Source: Pandoraea eparura
GTDB taxonomy: Bacteria > Pseudomonadota > Gammaproteobacteria > Burkholderiales > Burkholderiaceae
Assembly (NCBI RefSeq): GCF_902459725.1
Contig: NZ_CABPSH010000004.1
Coordinates: 124,001-188,000, forward strand
Direction of reading: 5' to 3'
DNA length: 64,000 nucleotides
Below are positions 1-9,007 of this stretch, piece by piece. Within the stretch, counting starts at the first letter, position 1, and each line of letters begins with the position of its first letter. The notes beneath the pieces were generated by a model. It was not told the origin of the DNA, searched no databases, and saw nothing but the letters and a program-made list of their open reading frames with translations. A program made the position numbers and the translations under genes.

Positions 1-680
1 AGGCCAGCGTGAATGGCATTCTGCTCGCCCTGCTGGAGCGCACGCGCTCGGGCCGAGGTCAGTTCGTCGATATCGCGTTGTACGACGTTGCGCTGTCGCT
101 GCTGCATCCGCCTGCCGCCAACTGGTTTATGTCGGGCCGTGTGCCGCCGCTGCTCGGCAATGGCCATCCGAACATCGTGCCGTACGACAAGTTCCAGACG
201 GCGACGGTTGAGGTGTTCCTCGGCGTGGGAAACGACCGGCAGTTCGCGATCTTTGCGCAGCACGTCGGGCATCCGGAATGGGTCGACGATCCGCGCTTCT
301 GCTCGAACGGGGCGCGGATGACACATCGCGACCTGCTGCGCCAGATGATCGCCGAGCGCCTGCGCAGCGTCGAGGGTGACGCGCTATGTCGCCGTCTCAC
401 ACGCGCAGGCGTTCCCGCGGGCGCCGTGCGCGACGTCGGTGCAGCGCTTTGCGATGCGCACACGGCGCATCGCCAGATGCGTGTCGCGGTAGACGATTAC
501 GAAGGCGTCGGGGTTCCGGTGAAGCTCTCGCGCACGCCGGCTCGGATCCAGCGGCGTCCGCCGCGTTTTGCCGAGCACACACGTGAGGTGTTGCAGGAGC
601 TTGGCTACGCCGACGAACGCATCGACGCGCTGGCCGGCGATGGCGTGCTGAGGCTCGCACGCGAGGAGGTCGCGCCATGA
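1..680 (+). CDS. CaiB/BaiF family CoA-transferase, C-terminal part (cut by window edge)
   Basis: The 5' end lies outside the window; the open frame starts at base 3 and gives 225 residues. The sequence is typical of the C-terminal half of class III (CaiB/BaiF) CoA-transferases, which move CoA between acyl-CoA and a carboxylic acid in the cytosol. The segment with GRGQFVDIALYDVAL, the GNGHPNIVPYDKFQT loop and the final EVLQELGY helix are family hallmarks. The GTG at base 9 is an internal codon, not a start. It overlaps the next CoA-transferase by four bases (ATGA), so the two are translationally coupled and probably act in one pathway. The substrate cannot be read from sequence. Confidence 0.85.
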   Translation, partial: ASVNGILLALLERTRSGRGQFVDIALYDVALSLLHPPAANWFMSGRVPPLLGNGHPNIVPYDKFQTATVEVFLGVGNDRQFAIFAQHVGHPEWVDDPRFCSNGARMTHRDLLRQMIAERLRSVEGDALCRRLTRAGVPAGAVRDVGAALCDAHTAHRQMRVAVDDYEGVGVPVKLSRTPARIQRRPPRFAEHTREVLQELGYADERIDALAGDGVLRLAREEVAP

Positions 681-1882
681 GCACCACGACGAAGCGGACT
701 CGTCTGCCGTATGAAGGGATTCGCGTGCTCGACTTGAGCCAGGGCATCGCCGGGCCATCGTGCGGCGCATTGCTCGCACGGCAGGGCGCAGATGTCGTCA
801 AGGTGGAACCGCCGGCCGGCGACTGGGGCCGTCTGATGGGCGACGGCGCGAACGGCCTGACCGCGATCAGCATCGGCGCGAATGCCGGCAAGCGTGCGCT
901 ATGTATCGATGCGACGCGTGCCCAGGGACGCGCGGTGCTGCATCGAATGATCCAGCGGACCGACGTGCTGATCGACAGCTTTCGCCCTGGCGTGATGGAC
1001 ACCCTCGGGCTCGGCTACCCAACCGCATCGAAGCTCAATGCCGCACTGATTCATTTGTCGATTACGGGCTTTGGGCCCAGCGGGCCGTACCGCGACAAGG
1101 CGGGCTCCGATTCGGTGCTGCAGGCGCTGGGCGGAATGATGGCGATGAACCGTGATGGCGAGGGCGTGCCGCGCCGCATCGGCATGATGATCGTCGACGC
1201 GGTGTGCGGCGTGTACGCCGCACAAAGTGTGGGCGCGGCGCTGATCGGTCGGCGCGCGACCGGCCGGGGCGAGCACGTCGAGCTGTCGTTGCTCGAAGTG
1301 ACGGCGGCGCTGCAGACGATCCCGATTCTCGACCACTTCATGAGTGCGGGCCGTGAGCGCTTGCCGGCGACGGTGCCCTCGGGCACGTTCCGCACGCGCG
1401 ACGGTTTCATCAACGTCGTGGCGCTGCGCAACGAGATGTTCGTCCGCCTAGCGCATGCGCTCGGGCACCCCGAATGGGGATCGCGTGAGGCGTGGTCCAC
1501 CAATGCGAAGCGGCTCGCACAGCGTGTCGAGATCAATGCGGCCATCGCGCAAGTGCTGCGCGAGCGCGACAGCGACGACTGGCTCGAACGCCTGCACGCC
1601 CATGACGTGCTGTGCGCCGCCGTGAATGACTACGGTGATTTCGTCACCGATCCGCAGGTCGAGCACGCCGGTGTGTTTCGCGATCTGGTGCTCGGCGACG
1701 CGCCCGGATTGCCGTTCGCGGGCGTGCCGGGACTGGCTGGCGGCGAGATCGGACCGGTGCCGAGACAGGGCGAGCACAGCCGGGCCGTGCTGGTCGAATT
1801 CGGATGGTCGGATAGCGAGGTCGATGCGCTACTGACGACAGGTGTCGTGATCGAAGCGCAGACCGGTAGTGGCTGGGCATGA
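677..1882 (+). CDS. CaiB/BaiF family CoA-transferase
   Basis: A complete 401-aa class III CoA-transferase, the usual length for the family. The N-terminal LPYEGIRVLDLSQGIAGP strand opens the Rossmann-like fold, VEPPAGDWGR follows, and D145 in KAGSDSVLQALGG aligns with the catalytic Asp that forms the acyl-anhydride intermediate in formyl-CoA transferase. It is the second CoA-transferase in a row and its start overlaps the stop of the first. Two adjacent members may act on different acids or form a heteromer. It is followed after 54 bases by a crotonase, so a CoA-activated acid is probably hydrated next and cleaved by the lyase-like protein downstream. Substrate unknown. Confidence 0.9.
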   Translation: MSTTTKRTRLPYEGIRVLDLSQGIAGPSCGALLARQGADVVKVEPPAGDWGRLMGDGANGLTAISIGANAGKRALCIDATRAQGRAVLHRMIQRTDVLIDSFRPGVMDTLGLGYPTASKLNAALIHLSITGFGPSGPYRDKAGSDSVLQALGGMMAMNRDGEGVPRRIGMMIVDAVCGVYAAQSVGAALIGRRATGRGEHVELSLLEVTAALQTIPILDHFMSAGRERLPATVPSGTFRTRDGFINVVALRNEMFVRLAHALGHPEWGSREAWSTNAKRLAQRVEINAAIAQVLRERDSDDWLERLHAHDVLCAAVNDYGDFVTDPQVEHAGVFRDLVLGDAPGLPFAGVPGLAGGEIGPVPRQGEHSRAVLVEFGWSDSEVDALLTTGVVIEAQTGSGWA

Positions 1883-1936
1883 CGGCGCTACCGAGCGGCG
1901 TGTGCGAACAATGATCTGGAAGCAATGGAGTGAAGT

Positions 1937-2746
1937 ATGGAGACACCGCAGCAAAACCCTTCAGACGCCGGGCGACACGCCGACGCGTTGCTCGTCGACA
2001 ATCACGGCCCCGTGCGCGTGCTGACGATGAATCGTCCGGAGCGGCACAACGCGTTGAATCACACGCTGACGCGCGCGCTACTCGCCGCGCTCAACGCGGC
2101 GCAGCATGACAGTGAATGCCGCGCGATCGTGCTGACTGGCGCGGGCCGGTCGTTCTGCGCTGGGGCGGATACCGGCGAATTCGCGGCGCTGTCGGGCGAC
2201 GAGACCGCCTTCGCGCGCGAACGCGCCGAGTTGACCTGCGCGCTGCACCGCGCATTCACGCAGGTGAGCAAGCCGATCGTGTCGGCTGTTCGCGGCTTTG
2301 CGCTGGGCGGCGGCGCGGGACTCGCGCTTGCCTGCGACCTGATGGTCGCCGCCGACGATATGCGCTTCGGCTATCCGGAACTCAGGCACGGCATTGTCGC
2401 GGCGATCGTCATGGCCAATCTGGTGCACCAGGTCGGGCAGAAAGTCGCGTTTCGGTTGGTCGCGACCGGCCAGACGCTCGACGGCGCCGGTGCGCTGGGT
2501 CTTGGCATCGCCACGGCCAGCGTGCCGGGCGCGGAGGTATTGCCCTACGCGCTGCAACTGGCCGAGGCACTTGCCGCCCATCGTCCCGAAGCGATGGCGG
2601 CGACCAAGCGCCTGCTGTATCGCGTGAGCGAGCTGTCGCTGGAGCAGGGGCTGCTTGCCGGGCGCGACACCAATATCCTGATGCGCGGATTTTCGCGTGG
2701 GCGCGCGGCGTCCGACGCGGCGCAAACGGCAACGGAGGCCGCATGA
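1937..2746 (+). CDS. Enoyl-CoA hydratase/isomerase family protein
   Basis: A 269-aa crotonase-fold protein. The oxyanion-hole segments GRSFCAGAD and FALGGGAGLALACDLMVAA are clear, and a Glu in FGYPELRHG lies where one crotonase catalytic Glu is expected. It probably hydrates or isomerises a CoA thioester made by the two upstream CoA-transferases. The stop codon overlaps the start of the next gene (ATGA at 2743-2746), so the lyase-like protein is translationally coupled to it. Hydratase, isomerase and lyase members of this family cannot be separated by eye. Confidence 0.9.
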   Translation: METPQQNPSDAGRHADALLVDNHGPVRVLTMNRPERHNALNHTLTRALLAALNAAQHDSECRAIVLTGAGRSFCAGADTGEFAALSGDETAFARERAELTCALHRAFTQVSKPIVSAVRGFALGGGAGLALACDLMVAADDMRFGYPELRHGIVAAIVMANLVHQVGQKVAFRLVATGQTLDGAGALGLGIATASVPGAEVLPYALQLAEALAAHRPEAMAATKRLLYRVSELSLEQGLLAGRDTNILMRGFSRGRAASDAAQTATEAA

Positions 2747-3759
2747 TCTCGATTGAACGCAACGCGCCCCCGTCGCCCGACGTGGTGATCTGCGAATGCT
2801 TCGCGCGCGATGGGCTGCAACACGAGACCACGATCCTGCCGGCCGCCCACAAGGCCGAATTGATCGACGCGTTTGCCGGTGCGGGCTTCATGCGCGTCGA
2901 GGCGACTTCGTACTCGAACCCGGCGATCGTGCCGCAGTTTGCCGACGCGAGCGAGGTGCTGCGCCTGTTGCCGCGCCGGCCCAGTGTGTTCTACAAGGCG
3001 ACCTGTGCCAACGTGCGTGCGGTGGAGCGGGCGCTCCTCGATAGCGAAGCCGGCATTGGCGCGAATGAAATCAGCGTGCTCGTGTCGGCGTCGGAGTCGC
3101 ATTCGCTGAAGAACCTGAAACGCACCCGCGCCGAGCAGTGGCAAAACATCGACGCGATGGTTGAACGGGCCGGCTCGGCGTTCCGCGTGATCGGCACCGT
3201 CTCGGTCGCGTTCGGTTGCCCGTTCGAAGGGCGGGTGGAAGAGGCCACGGTCATCCACGCAATCGAGTCGTTCCTCGTACGCGGCGTCAAGTGGGTCACG
3301 CTCGGCGATACCACCGGCATGGCGACGCCCGCGAGCGTCTCGTCACTGACCGCACGTATTGCGCGACAGTTTCCCGAAGTGACGCTGATCGCTCACTTCC
3401 ATGACACGCGAGGCACGGCGCTGGCCAATTGCGTGGCGGCGTACGAGGCTGGTGTGCGCTACTTCGACGCGTCGTTTGGCGGTGTGGGCGGACATCCCGC
3501 GAAGGTGCGCTACGGCGGCGGCTATACCGGCAACGTATGCACCGAAGACCTCGTCAATCTGTTCGAGACGATGGGGGTTGAGACGGGCATTGATCTCGCA
3601 CTGCTGCTCGACCTGGCGGCGCGTTGCGAGGCTGCGCTGGACCGACAGCTCAACGGCCGCGTCACACGCTCGGGGCTCAATCCGCTGCTCGGCGCGTGCA
3701 TGCAACCGCTGGACGCCCCGGGCTCGCCGGACCCGAGCGTCCGCGGCATCAACGGGTAA
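2743..3759 (+). CDS. HMG-CoA lyase-like / DRE-TIM metallolyase family protein
   Basis: A 338-aa protein of the DRE-TIM barrel family (HMG-CoA lyase and relatives). The barrel start CFARDGLQHE (R22, D23) and the metal-binding AHFHDTRG segment (H218, H220) are present. The open frame continues upstream, but the ATG at 2743 overlaps the crotonase stop and begins the recognisable domain. In true HMG-CoA lyases a GGCP loop carries the catalytic Cys; here it reads GGHP (H251), so the canonical general acid is missing. With the CoA-transferases and crotonase this suggests cleavage of a different 3-hydroxyacyl-CoA, or a changed mechanism. The fold call is firm; the reaction is inference. Confidence 0.85.
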   Translation: MISIERNAPPSPDVVICECFARDGLQHETTILPAAHKAELIDAFAGAGFMRVEATSYSNPAIVPQFADASEVLRLLPRRPSVFYKATCANVRAVERALLDSEAGIGANEISVLVSASESHSLKNLKRTRAEQWQNIDAMVERAGSAFRVIGTVSVAFGCPFEGRVEEATVIHAIESFLVRGVKWVTLGDTTGMATPASVSSLTARIARQFPEVTLIAHFHDTRGTALANCVAAYEAGVRYFDASFGGVGGHPAKVRYGGGYTGNVCTEDLVNLFETMGVETGIDLALLLDLAARCEAALDRQLNGRVTRSGLNPLLGACMQPLDAPGSPDPSVRGING

Positions 3760-3789
3760 CAGGGCAACACTACAACAACGGAGACAACC

Positions 3790-5127
3790 ATGCAGGCAGA
3801 CACACACTTGGTCGGGCGGGCGCCGGCTAGCGGCGCGGACGCGATCTATCGCAAGGTGACGTGGCGGATCATTCCGCTGCTGTTCCTGTGCTATATCGCG
3901 GCCTATCTCGACCGTATCAACATCGGCTTCGCGCAGGCGGCGATCCGTACCGACCTCGCATTTTCCGGTACCGCGTTCAGCTTTGGGGCGAGCGTATTTT
4001 TCATCGGCTATTTGCTGTTTGAAGTGCCCAGCAACATGTATCTGGAGCGTGTCGGTACGCGCAAGACGCTCGCGCGCATCATGGTCTTGTGGGGGCTGAT
4101 TTCGGCGGCCACGATGTTCGTGCGCACACCCGAACAGTTCTATGTCTTGCGCTTTTTGCTGGGCTCGGCGGAAGCGGGCTTCTTTCCTGGCGTCGTGCTG
4201 TATCTGACGTACTGGTTTCCCCCGCAGCGGCGCGCGAAGATCGTGGCGTTGTTCATGTTGCCGGTCGCTTTCGCCGGCTTCTTCGGCGCCCCGCTGTCGG
4301 GGCTCATCATGCAGACGCTCGATGGCGCGAACGGGTGGCACGGCTGGCAATGGATGTTCCTGCTGGAGGCGATTCCGTCTGTGGTGCTCGGCGCCGTCGT
4401 GCTGAAATATCTCACCGATCGGCCGCGCGATGCCCATCGCTGGCTCACGCCGAGCGAGATTGCACAGATCGAGGGCGATCTGGCGCACTCGAACGTACCG
4501 GCGGCCTCCCACGATCATGGGGTGTGGCGCACGTTGTTGACGGACTGGCGCATCTACGTGCTGATCCTCGGCTACTCGGCGCTGAACGCGTCGGTCATCG
4601 GTATCGGTATCTGGATGCCGCAGATTCTGCGCGAGGCGTCCCACAACACGTCGTCGGTATTCGTCGGCATGTTGACCGCGATACCGTATGCGGCAGGAGG
4701 TGTCGGCATGCTGCTGTTCGGCATTGGCTCGGACTTTCTGGCGGAGCGGCGACGCTTCTGCGCGGGGCTGCTTGCGCTTACGGGCCTGGGATTCGTTCTG
4801 GCTGGCCTGACGGCGCATAATCTTCCAATGCTGCTGGTGGCGCTCTCGCTCGTGTTGGTCGGCAATCTGTCGGGCTACCCTGTGTTCTGGGCGCTGACGA
4901 GTCAGCACTTCCGCATAAGCACGGCGGCCGTCGGCGTGGCGCTGGTCAGCTCGATCGGCCAGTTGGGTTCGTTCGCGAGCCCGATGATCATCAATGCGTC
5001 GAAGACGCTGACCGGTAGTGTCGCGGGCGGACTCGACGCGATTGCCAGCCTGTTGTTCGTGGCGGCCATCGCGATCTTCTTCTCCTTCCAAAGGTCGGGC
5101 GGCAGCGAGGGGGCCGCGCACCAGTAG
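3790..5127 (+). CDS. MFS transporter, anion:cation symporter type
   Basis: A 445-aa inner-membrane carrier with about twelve hydrophobic segments. The N-terminal ...LFLCYIAAYLDRINIGFA and the loop FEVPSNMYLERVGTRK are the signature of the ACS branch of the major facilitator superfamily (phthalate, tartrate, galactonate and related organic anions). A good ribosome site (GGAGA) precedes the ATG at 3790, 30 bases after the lyase-like gene, so it belongs to the same operon. It probably imports the organic acid degraded by the upstream enzymes. Confidence 0.92.
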   Translation: MQADTHLVGRAPASGADAIYRKVTWRIIPLLFLCYIAAYLDRINIGFAQAAIRTDLAFSGTAFSFGASVFFIGYLLFEVPSNMYLERVGTRKTLARIMVLWGLISAATMFVRTPEQFYVLRFLLGSAEAGFFPGVVLYLTYWFPPQRRAKIVALFMLPVAFAGFFGAPLSGLIMQTLDGANGWHGWQWMFLLEAIPSVVLGAVVLKYLTDRPRDAHRWLTPSEIAQIEGDLAHSNVPAASHDHGVWRTLLTDWRIYVLILGYSALNASVIGIGIWMPQILREASHNTSSVFVGMLTAIPYAAGGVGMLLFGIGSDFLAERRRFCAGLLALTGLGFVLAGLTAHNLPMLLVALSLVLVGNLSGYPVFWALTSQHFRISTAAVGVALVSSIGQLGSFASPMIINASKTLTGSVAGGLDAIASLLFVAAIAIFFSFQRSGGSEGAAHQ

Positions 5128-5201
5128 GGCAGTGGCCGTGCCGGCGCAGTCCGGCTGGCACGGCGCAGTGAGTGATTTGCAACGTTTCCTGAGTTCCAGC
5201 C

Positions 5202-5921
5202 ATGCATCACATTGAAATTCCACAATCCGTCGTTGATCGCGCCGTGGCGCGGCGCGGCCGGCGGCACGTCTATCCGACCCTTGATGCGTCGAAGACCGCG
5301 CTACTCGTCATCGACCTGCAGAACGGCTTCGTCGCGCCGGGTTTTCCCGGCGAGTTGCCGATGGCGCGCGAGATCGTGCCGAACGTGAATCGCCTCGCGA
5401 GCGCGCTGCGCCAGGCGGGCGGTCATGTGTACTGGATTCGTCACACGCAGGTCGTGCCTGGCGAAGCGCCTTGGCAGCGCTTCGACGAGTTCGGCGCGAG
5501 CTGGGCGGCCAGTCTCGGCGAGACGCTGGTCGACGGGCACGCCGGCCATGCGTTGTACTCGTCGCTCGACGTTTGCGATGCGGACGAGATCGTCGACAAG
5601 ACGCGGTTCAGCGCGTTCATTCAGGGCTCGTCGGATCTGCATCAACGCCTTGCCGCTCGCGGCATCGACACGGTGATCGTGACCGGCACCGTGACGAATG
5701 TCTGCTGCGAATCGACCGCGCGCGACGCGATGATGCTCGACTACAAGGTCCACTTTGTCGCCGACGCGAATGCGGCCCGTACCGACGACGAGCACAACGG
5801 GACGCTGTGCAACATGGTGCTGTGGTTTGCGGACGTACGCACATCCGACGAATTGCTGGCGCTGCTCGACGTGGGCGCTGCGGACGCTCGGAGCGCTTCG
5901 GTGGAGGCGGATTCAAGGTAG
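5202..5921 (+). CDS. Isochorismatase-like cysteine hydrolase
   Basis: A 239-aa alpha/beta hydrolase of the isochorismatase family. The triad is visible: D38 in ALLVIDLQNGF, K133 in DKTRFSAF and C168 in TGTVTNVCCEST. Members hydrolyse isochorismate, nicotinamide, N-carbamoyl compounds or ureidoacrylate. Its place 74 bases behind the MFS carrier suggests a catabolic amidase-type role in this operon rather than siderophore synthesis; no ent-like gene is nearby. Exact substrate unknown. Confidence 0.88.
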   Translation: MHHIEIPQSVVDRAVARRGRRHVYPTLDASKTALLVIDLQNGFVAPGFPGELPMAREIVPNVNRLASALRQAGGHVYWIRHTQVVPGEAPWQRFDEFGASWAASLGETLVDGHAGHALYSSLDVCDADEIVDKTRFSAFIQGSSDLHQRLAARGIDTVIVTGTVTNVCCESTARDAMMLDYKVHFVADANAARTDDEHNGTLCNMVLWFADVRTSDELLALLDVGAADARSASVEADSR

Positions 5922-6043
5922 GTGCTTTGCCTGCGCCGGCTTCACGAATATCCAACACACCGACCTGTGGAACGGGTATGGTTCGACGTTCGTGGGGTTA
6001 ATTGAAGCGTGGGCGGCAGTCGCCTGTGATAACGAGGTGAAAG

Positions 6044-6415
6044 ATGATTGATGGCCTGATTGGTGGCAAGGTTTACGGAAAGCCCGCTGAGCGCCAAGGG
6101 CAAGGCGGCACGGCGTATGTCACGGCGAAGGTTCTCGCCGCTGGGGCCGATGGTGAGTCCTTGTTCGTGAACGTGATTGCGTTTACTGACGATGCGCGGG
6201 CCGTGCTATTGGCGCTGGATGACGGGGATTCCGTTTCTCTGTCTGGCGCGCTCACGCCGAAGGTATGGACTGACAAGAACGGCGAGGCGCGCCCGGCGCT
6301 AGACATGGTGGCGCATGCGGTGCTGACTGCCTATGACGTCAACCGCAAACGGCAAGCCGTCCAACGAGAGGCTGCACCGACGAGTGGCGACCCGCTCGGG
6401 GACGACGATCGCTGA
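6044..6415 (+). CDS. Orphan single-stranded DNA-binding (SSB)-like OB-fold protein
   Basis: A 123-aa protein resembling the OB fold of SSB: an N-terminal GLIGGKVYG strand, a FVNVIAFTDDAR strand in the position of the SSB core, and SGALTPKVWTDKNGEARPALDMVA, which resembles the strand-turn-strand end of SSB domains. A GAGGTG ribosome site lies just upstream. It lacks a clear acidic DDDIPF-type tail; the C-terminus is GDPLGDDDR. Such short SSB-like proteins are common on phages and integrative elements. It stands alone beside tRNA-Lys, so it may be an element remnant, but no integrase or duplicated tRNA end is visible here. Confidence 0.65.
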   Translation: MIDGLIGGKVYGKPAERQGQGGTAYVTAKVLAAGADGESLFVNVIAFTDDARAVLLALDDGDSVSLSGALTPKVWTDKNGEARPALDMVAHAVLTAYDVNRKRQAVQREAAPTSGDPLGDDDR

Positions 6416-6520
6416 AGGAGATGCGGGGCGGGGCGTCGTGGTAGGCGAGCGCGTGACGCCGGTTGCGTCAGCGCCTCATCGTGACGCAATCCGCCTGCAA
6501 GGCGGTTCCATGACGCCGCA

Positions 6521-6558
6521 AAAGAGAAAGGGGTTACAAGCGAAACGCCTGTAACCCC
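6521..6558 (-). terminator. Rho-independent terminator of tRNA-Lys
   Basis: A 9-bp inverted repeat (6530-6538 with 6550-6558, GGGGTTACA/TGTAACCCC) lies just past the 3' end of tRNA-Lys. Read on the - strand it is followed by CTTTCTCTTTT. Confidence 0.8.
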
Positions 6559-6569
6559 TCGAATTCGTT

Positions 6570-6645
6570 TGGTAGGCCGTGCGGGACTCGAACCTGCGAC
6601 CAACGGATTAAAAGTCCGCTGCTCTACCAACTGAGCTAACGACCC
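6570..6645 (-). tRNA. tRNA-Lys (anticodon TTT)
   Basis: A 76-nt tRNA on the - strand with the CCA end encoded at 6570-6572. The anticodon arm reads CGGACTTTTAATCCG, giving anticodon TTT (lysine). The D arm (AGCTCAGTTGGTAGAGC) and T arm (AGGTTCGAGTCC) are canonical. The acceptor stem has G1-U72 and U4-G69 wobbles. A terminator hairpin follows directly. Confidence 0.97.
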
Positions 6646-6751
6646 AACGAAGAAAAAGATTATAGCGACGCCATCGCCATAGTGTCAAGAACTGCGTGGC
6701 GTCGATAGGTCCGTTTCAGCGCCATTGCCCGCATATGCGCGCGCATTACGC

Positions 6752-7867
6752 TCAAACGCTGCGCTCAATGCGCCACATCTGGTACTTGAACGCGCAGACG
6801 CCGCCCACGAGAATCGCCGCCGTCGCAACGAACGACCCCAGCGCCAGCGTCGACACGCCCGACAATCCTTGCCCCACCGTACAGCCCAGCGCCGTTACGC
6901 CACCGAAGCCCATCAGCACGCCACCCGCCATGTGATTCGCGGTGTCCTCCGTGCCCTGAAAACCTTCCCAACGGAAATTGCGCGACACCAGCGCGTAGAC
7001 GAACGACCCGGCAATCACGCCCAACACGCTCGCAATACCCAACGTGATGACGTTGCTCGTGTCGCTCCACATCATCAGCCAATACATCGTATAAGCCAGC
7101 GGCGAGACGAACGACAGCGCTTCCATCTTTCCGGAATTCGTGGCGACGAAACTCTCCTCCAGCGTATTCGGATTCTCCGCCACGTAACCGAGCTTGCCCG
7201 AGACGTACCACAGTGCCACGATGATCGCGCCCACGACGAGGCCGCCCAGCAGATTGTCGAACGTCCAGAATTCGCGTCGTGCGAGCGCCGCAATCACGAA
7301 CGCACCGCCGACCCCCAACCCGAGCACGAGCTGCGCGCGATGCACGTCGCCACCGAACAGGCCGCCCAACAACGTCGGCAGATCCTGCGATGTCGCAAAC
7401 GTCGTTTGCACGCTATCGATGGCCGTCACACGGAGTACCGCGAACACGCCCTTGAGCGTCATGTAGGCCGACAACCCGATCATCACGAAAACCAGCAGCG
7501 ACTTCAGATTGCCGCCGCCAATGCGCACCAGCGTCTTGCTGCCGCAACCAGATGCCAGCACCATGCCGAAACCGAACAGCCAGCCGCCAACGAGATACGA
7601 CAGCCAGGTAAAGCGCGGCGTCGTGTAAATCGCCTTGACCGGATCGATGATGCCCTGCGACGCCAGTACCCCGGTGCCGATGGTCGCGACCCCGATGGCA
7701 AGCAACCACATGCGCATGCGGTTCCAATCCCCGATGTTCACGATGTCGGACAGTGCGCCCATCGTGCAGAAATGCGTGCGCTGCAGCACAGCGCCAAACA
7801 CGAAGGCCAGCGCAAAGGTGAACCACACCACGGTGTGGGAGAGGGCAGTGAGATCGACGTCGGTCAT
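6752..7867 (-). CDS. YeeE/YedE family sulfur-compound transporter
   Basis: A 371-aa polytopic membrane protein of the YeeE/YedE (TsuA-like) family, whose studied members import thiosulfate. The paired conserved cysteine motifs are present: SGCGSKTLVRIGGGN in the first half and LGCTVGQGLSG in the second, reflecting the internal duplication. I chose the ATG at 7867 (MTDVDLTALSH); an in-frame GTG at 7924 would add a hydrophilic tail of no obvious worth. It has no TusA-like partner nearby. Confidence 0.88.
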   Translation of the reverse strand: MTDVDLTALSHTVVWFTFALAFVFGAVLQRTHFCTMGALSDIVNIGDWNRMRMWLLAIGVATIGTGVLASQGIIDPVKAIYTTPRFTWLSYLVGGWLFGFGMVLASGCGSKTLVRIGGGNLKSLLVFVMIGLSAYMTLKGVFAVLRVTAIDSVQTTFATSQDLPTLLGGLFGGDVHRAQLVLGLGVGGAFVIAALARREFWTFDNLLGGLVVGAIIVALWYVSGKLGYVAENPNTLEESFVATNSGKMEALSFVSPLAYTMYWLMMWSDTSNVITLGIASVLGVIAGSFVYALVSRNFRWEGFQGTEDTANHMAGGVLMGFGGVTALGCTVGQGLSGVSTLALGSFVATAAILVGGVCAFKYQMWRIERSV

Positions 7868-8253
7868 GAGGCGAGAAGGCGATGGCGGCCGTGCCCGGCC
7901 GTTCGATTCATTGTCGCGAGCCACGGGGCGCAGCCAGCTTTGTGGTTATCGGAGGTGCCGCGCAGTCGGTGCGCGATCACATCGCGAGTGCGGTCGTCAT
8001 GCGCTGCGGACCGTTTTGGGTCCGTACACATCCCCTGAGACACCGCGCTTCGAACGCTTGCAAAGCCCGTATTCTACTTGAGGTCGCGCCCGGTCTCCGG
8101 AAAGCTCAGTAGCCCACGGAAAGTGCGGAAAGCCCGGAAAGTGCCAGGTGCGTGCCAGCGCCGGAAACGACAACGCCGCCCAAAGGCGGCGTTATGCGTT
8201 TGACGCGTCAGGTTGCACGGAGGGCTGGTTCGCGCAGACTCCCGTGAGACCGC
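7868..8253. other. Intergenic region with CGGAAA repeats and a hairpin
   Basis: A 386-bp gap without a convincing gene. Bases 8096-8170 contain five closely spaced CGGAAA copies. The hairpin at 8172-8193 is listed separately. No promoter strong enough to name was seen for the YeeE gene. Confidence 0.5.
8172..8193 (-). terminator. Hairpin after cpoB (tol-pal cluster end)
   Basis: A perfect 9-bp stem, AACGCCGCC/GGCGGCGTT (8172-8180 with 8185-8193), with a four-base loop lies 60 bases past the cpoB stop. The tail on the - strand (GTCGTTTCC) is only weakly T-rich, so termination efficiency is uncertain. Confidence 0.55.
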
Positions 8254-8997
8254 TTACTTCAGCTTGGCCGCACGCTTCTTGGCCTCCGCTGCCGATTCGC
8301 TGTCCGGGTACTTGGCCATCAAATCGTGCAACGTTTTCTTCGCTGCCGTCACCTGCCCGGATTCTGCCTGGTTGCTGGCAATCGCCAGCATCGCCTCGGC
8401 GGCCTTCGGGCTCGTCGGATACTTCGTCACGATTCCCTGCAGCGTCGCAGTCGACCCCTTCAGATCCTTGTTGGCGTACTGCGCATTGCCAAGCCAGAAC
8501 TGCGCTTCAGGTTGATACGGGCTGTCGGGATACTTGGCCGCGAAGGTTCGAAACGCCGTCTGCGCACCCTTGTAGTCACCATTGCGGAATTTCGTCAGTG
8601 CGGCATCAAAGATGTCTTTCTCGCCCGGTTGGACGGTGCCGGTCACGCCGCCGACGGTCATCTGCTGCGGTTCGAATTTCTTCAATCGACCATCGAGGTC
8701 GTTGTAGAAATCCTTTTGACTCTGTTGCAGGTTCGCAAGCTGGTTTTTCAGATCCTCGTTCTGACCGCGCTGGTCGGCCAGATCACGCTGCAACTGCTGA
8801 ATCTGATTGTTCAAATCCAGTACGTTGCGCGTGAGCCCCTCGATCCGCTGCTTGTCTGAATCCAGACGGCTGCGGATATCGAGAATCGCTTTGCGCGCCT
8901 CGTCGTCATCGAACAATCCGGCATGCGCCAGCGGACTCAGCACCGCAGTGCCGAGCGTCACCGCGCAGATCATGTTTTTAAGCAAACGAGACGTCAT
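8254..8997 (-). CDS. cpoB: Tol-Pal cell division coordinator CpoB (YbgF)
   Basis: A 247-aa periplasmic protein with a Sec signal peptide (residues 1-26, ending in AHA). A coiled-coil trimerisation segment follows at about 40-100 (LNNQIQQLQRDLADQ...). After a linker, TPR-like repeats fill residues 127-247 with the recurring KYPDSP pattern. CpoB links Tol-Pal-driven outer-membrane constriction with PBP1B activity at the septum. It is the last gene of the tol cluster, 10 bases after pal, the standard position. Confidence 0.96.
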   Translation of the reverse strand: MTSRLLKNMICAVTLGTAVLSPLAHAGLFDDDEARKAILDIRSRLDSDKQRIEGLTRNVLDLNNQIQQLQRDLADQRGQNEDLKNQLANLQQSQKDFYNDLDGRLKKFEPQQMTVGGVTGTVQPGEKDIFDAALTKFRNGDYKGAQTAFRTFAAKYPDSPYQPEAQFWLGNAQYANKDLKGSTATLQGIVTKYPTSPKAAEAMLAIASNQAESGQVTAAKKTLHDLMAKYPDSESAAEAKKRAAKLK

Positions 8998-9007
8998 GAC
9001 GATTCAA

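Noticed and set aside
3343-5223. 626-codon - strand frame opposite the MFS gene
   Set aside because: Antisense shadow, Arg/Gln/His-rich, while the + strand encodes clear lyase-like and MFS proteins.
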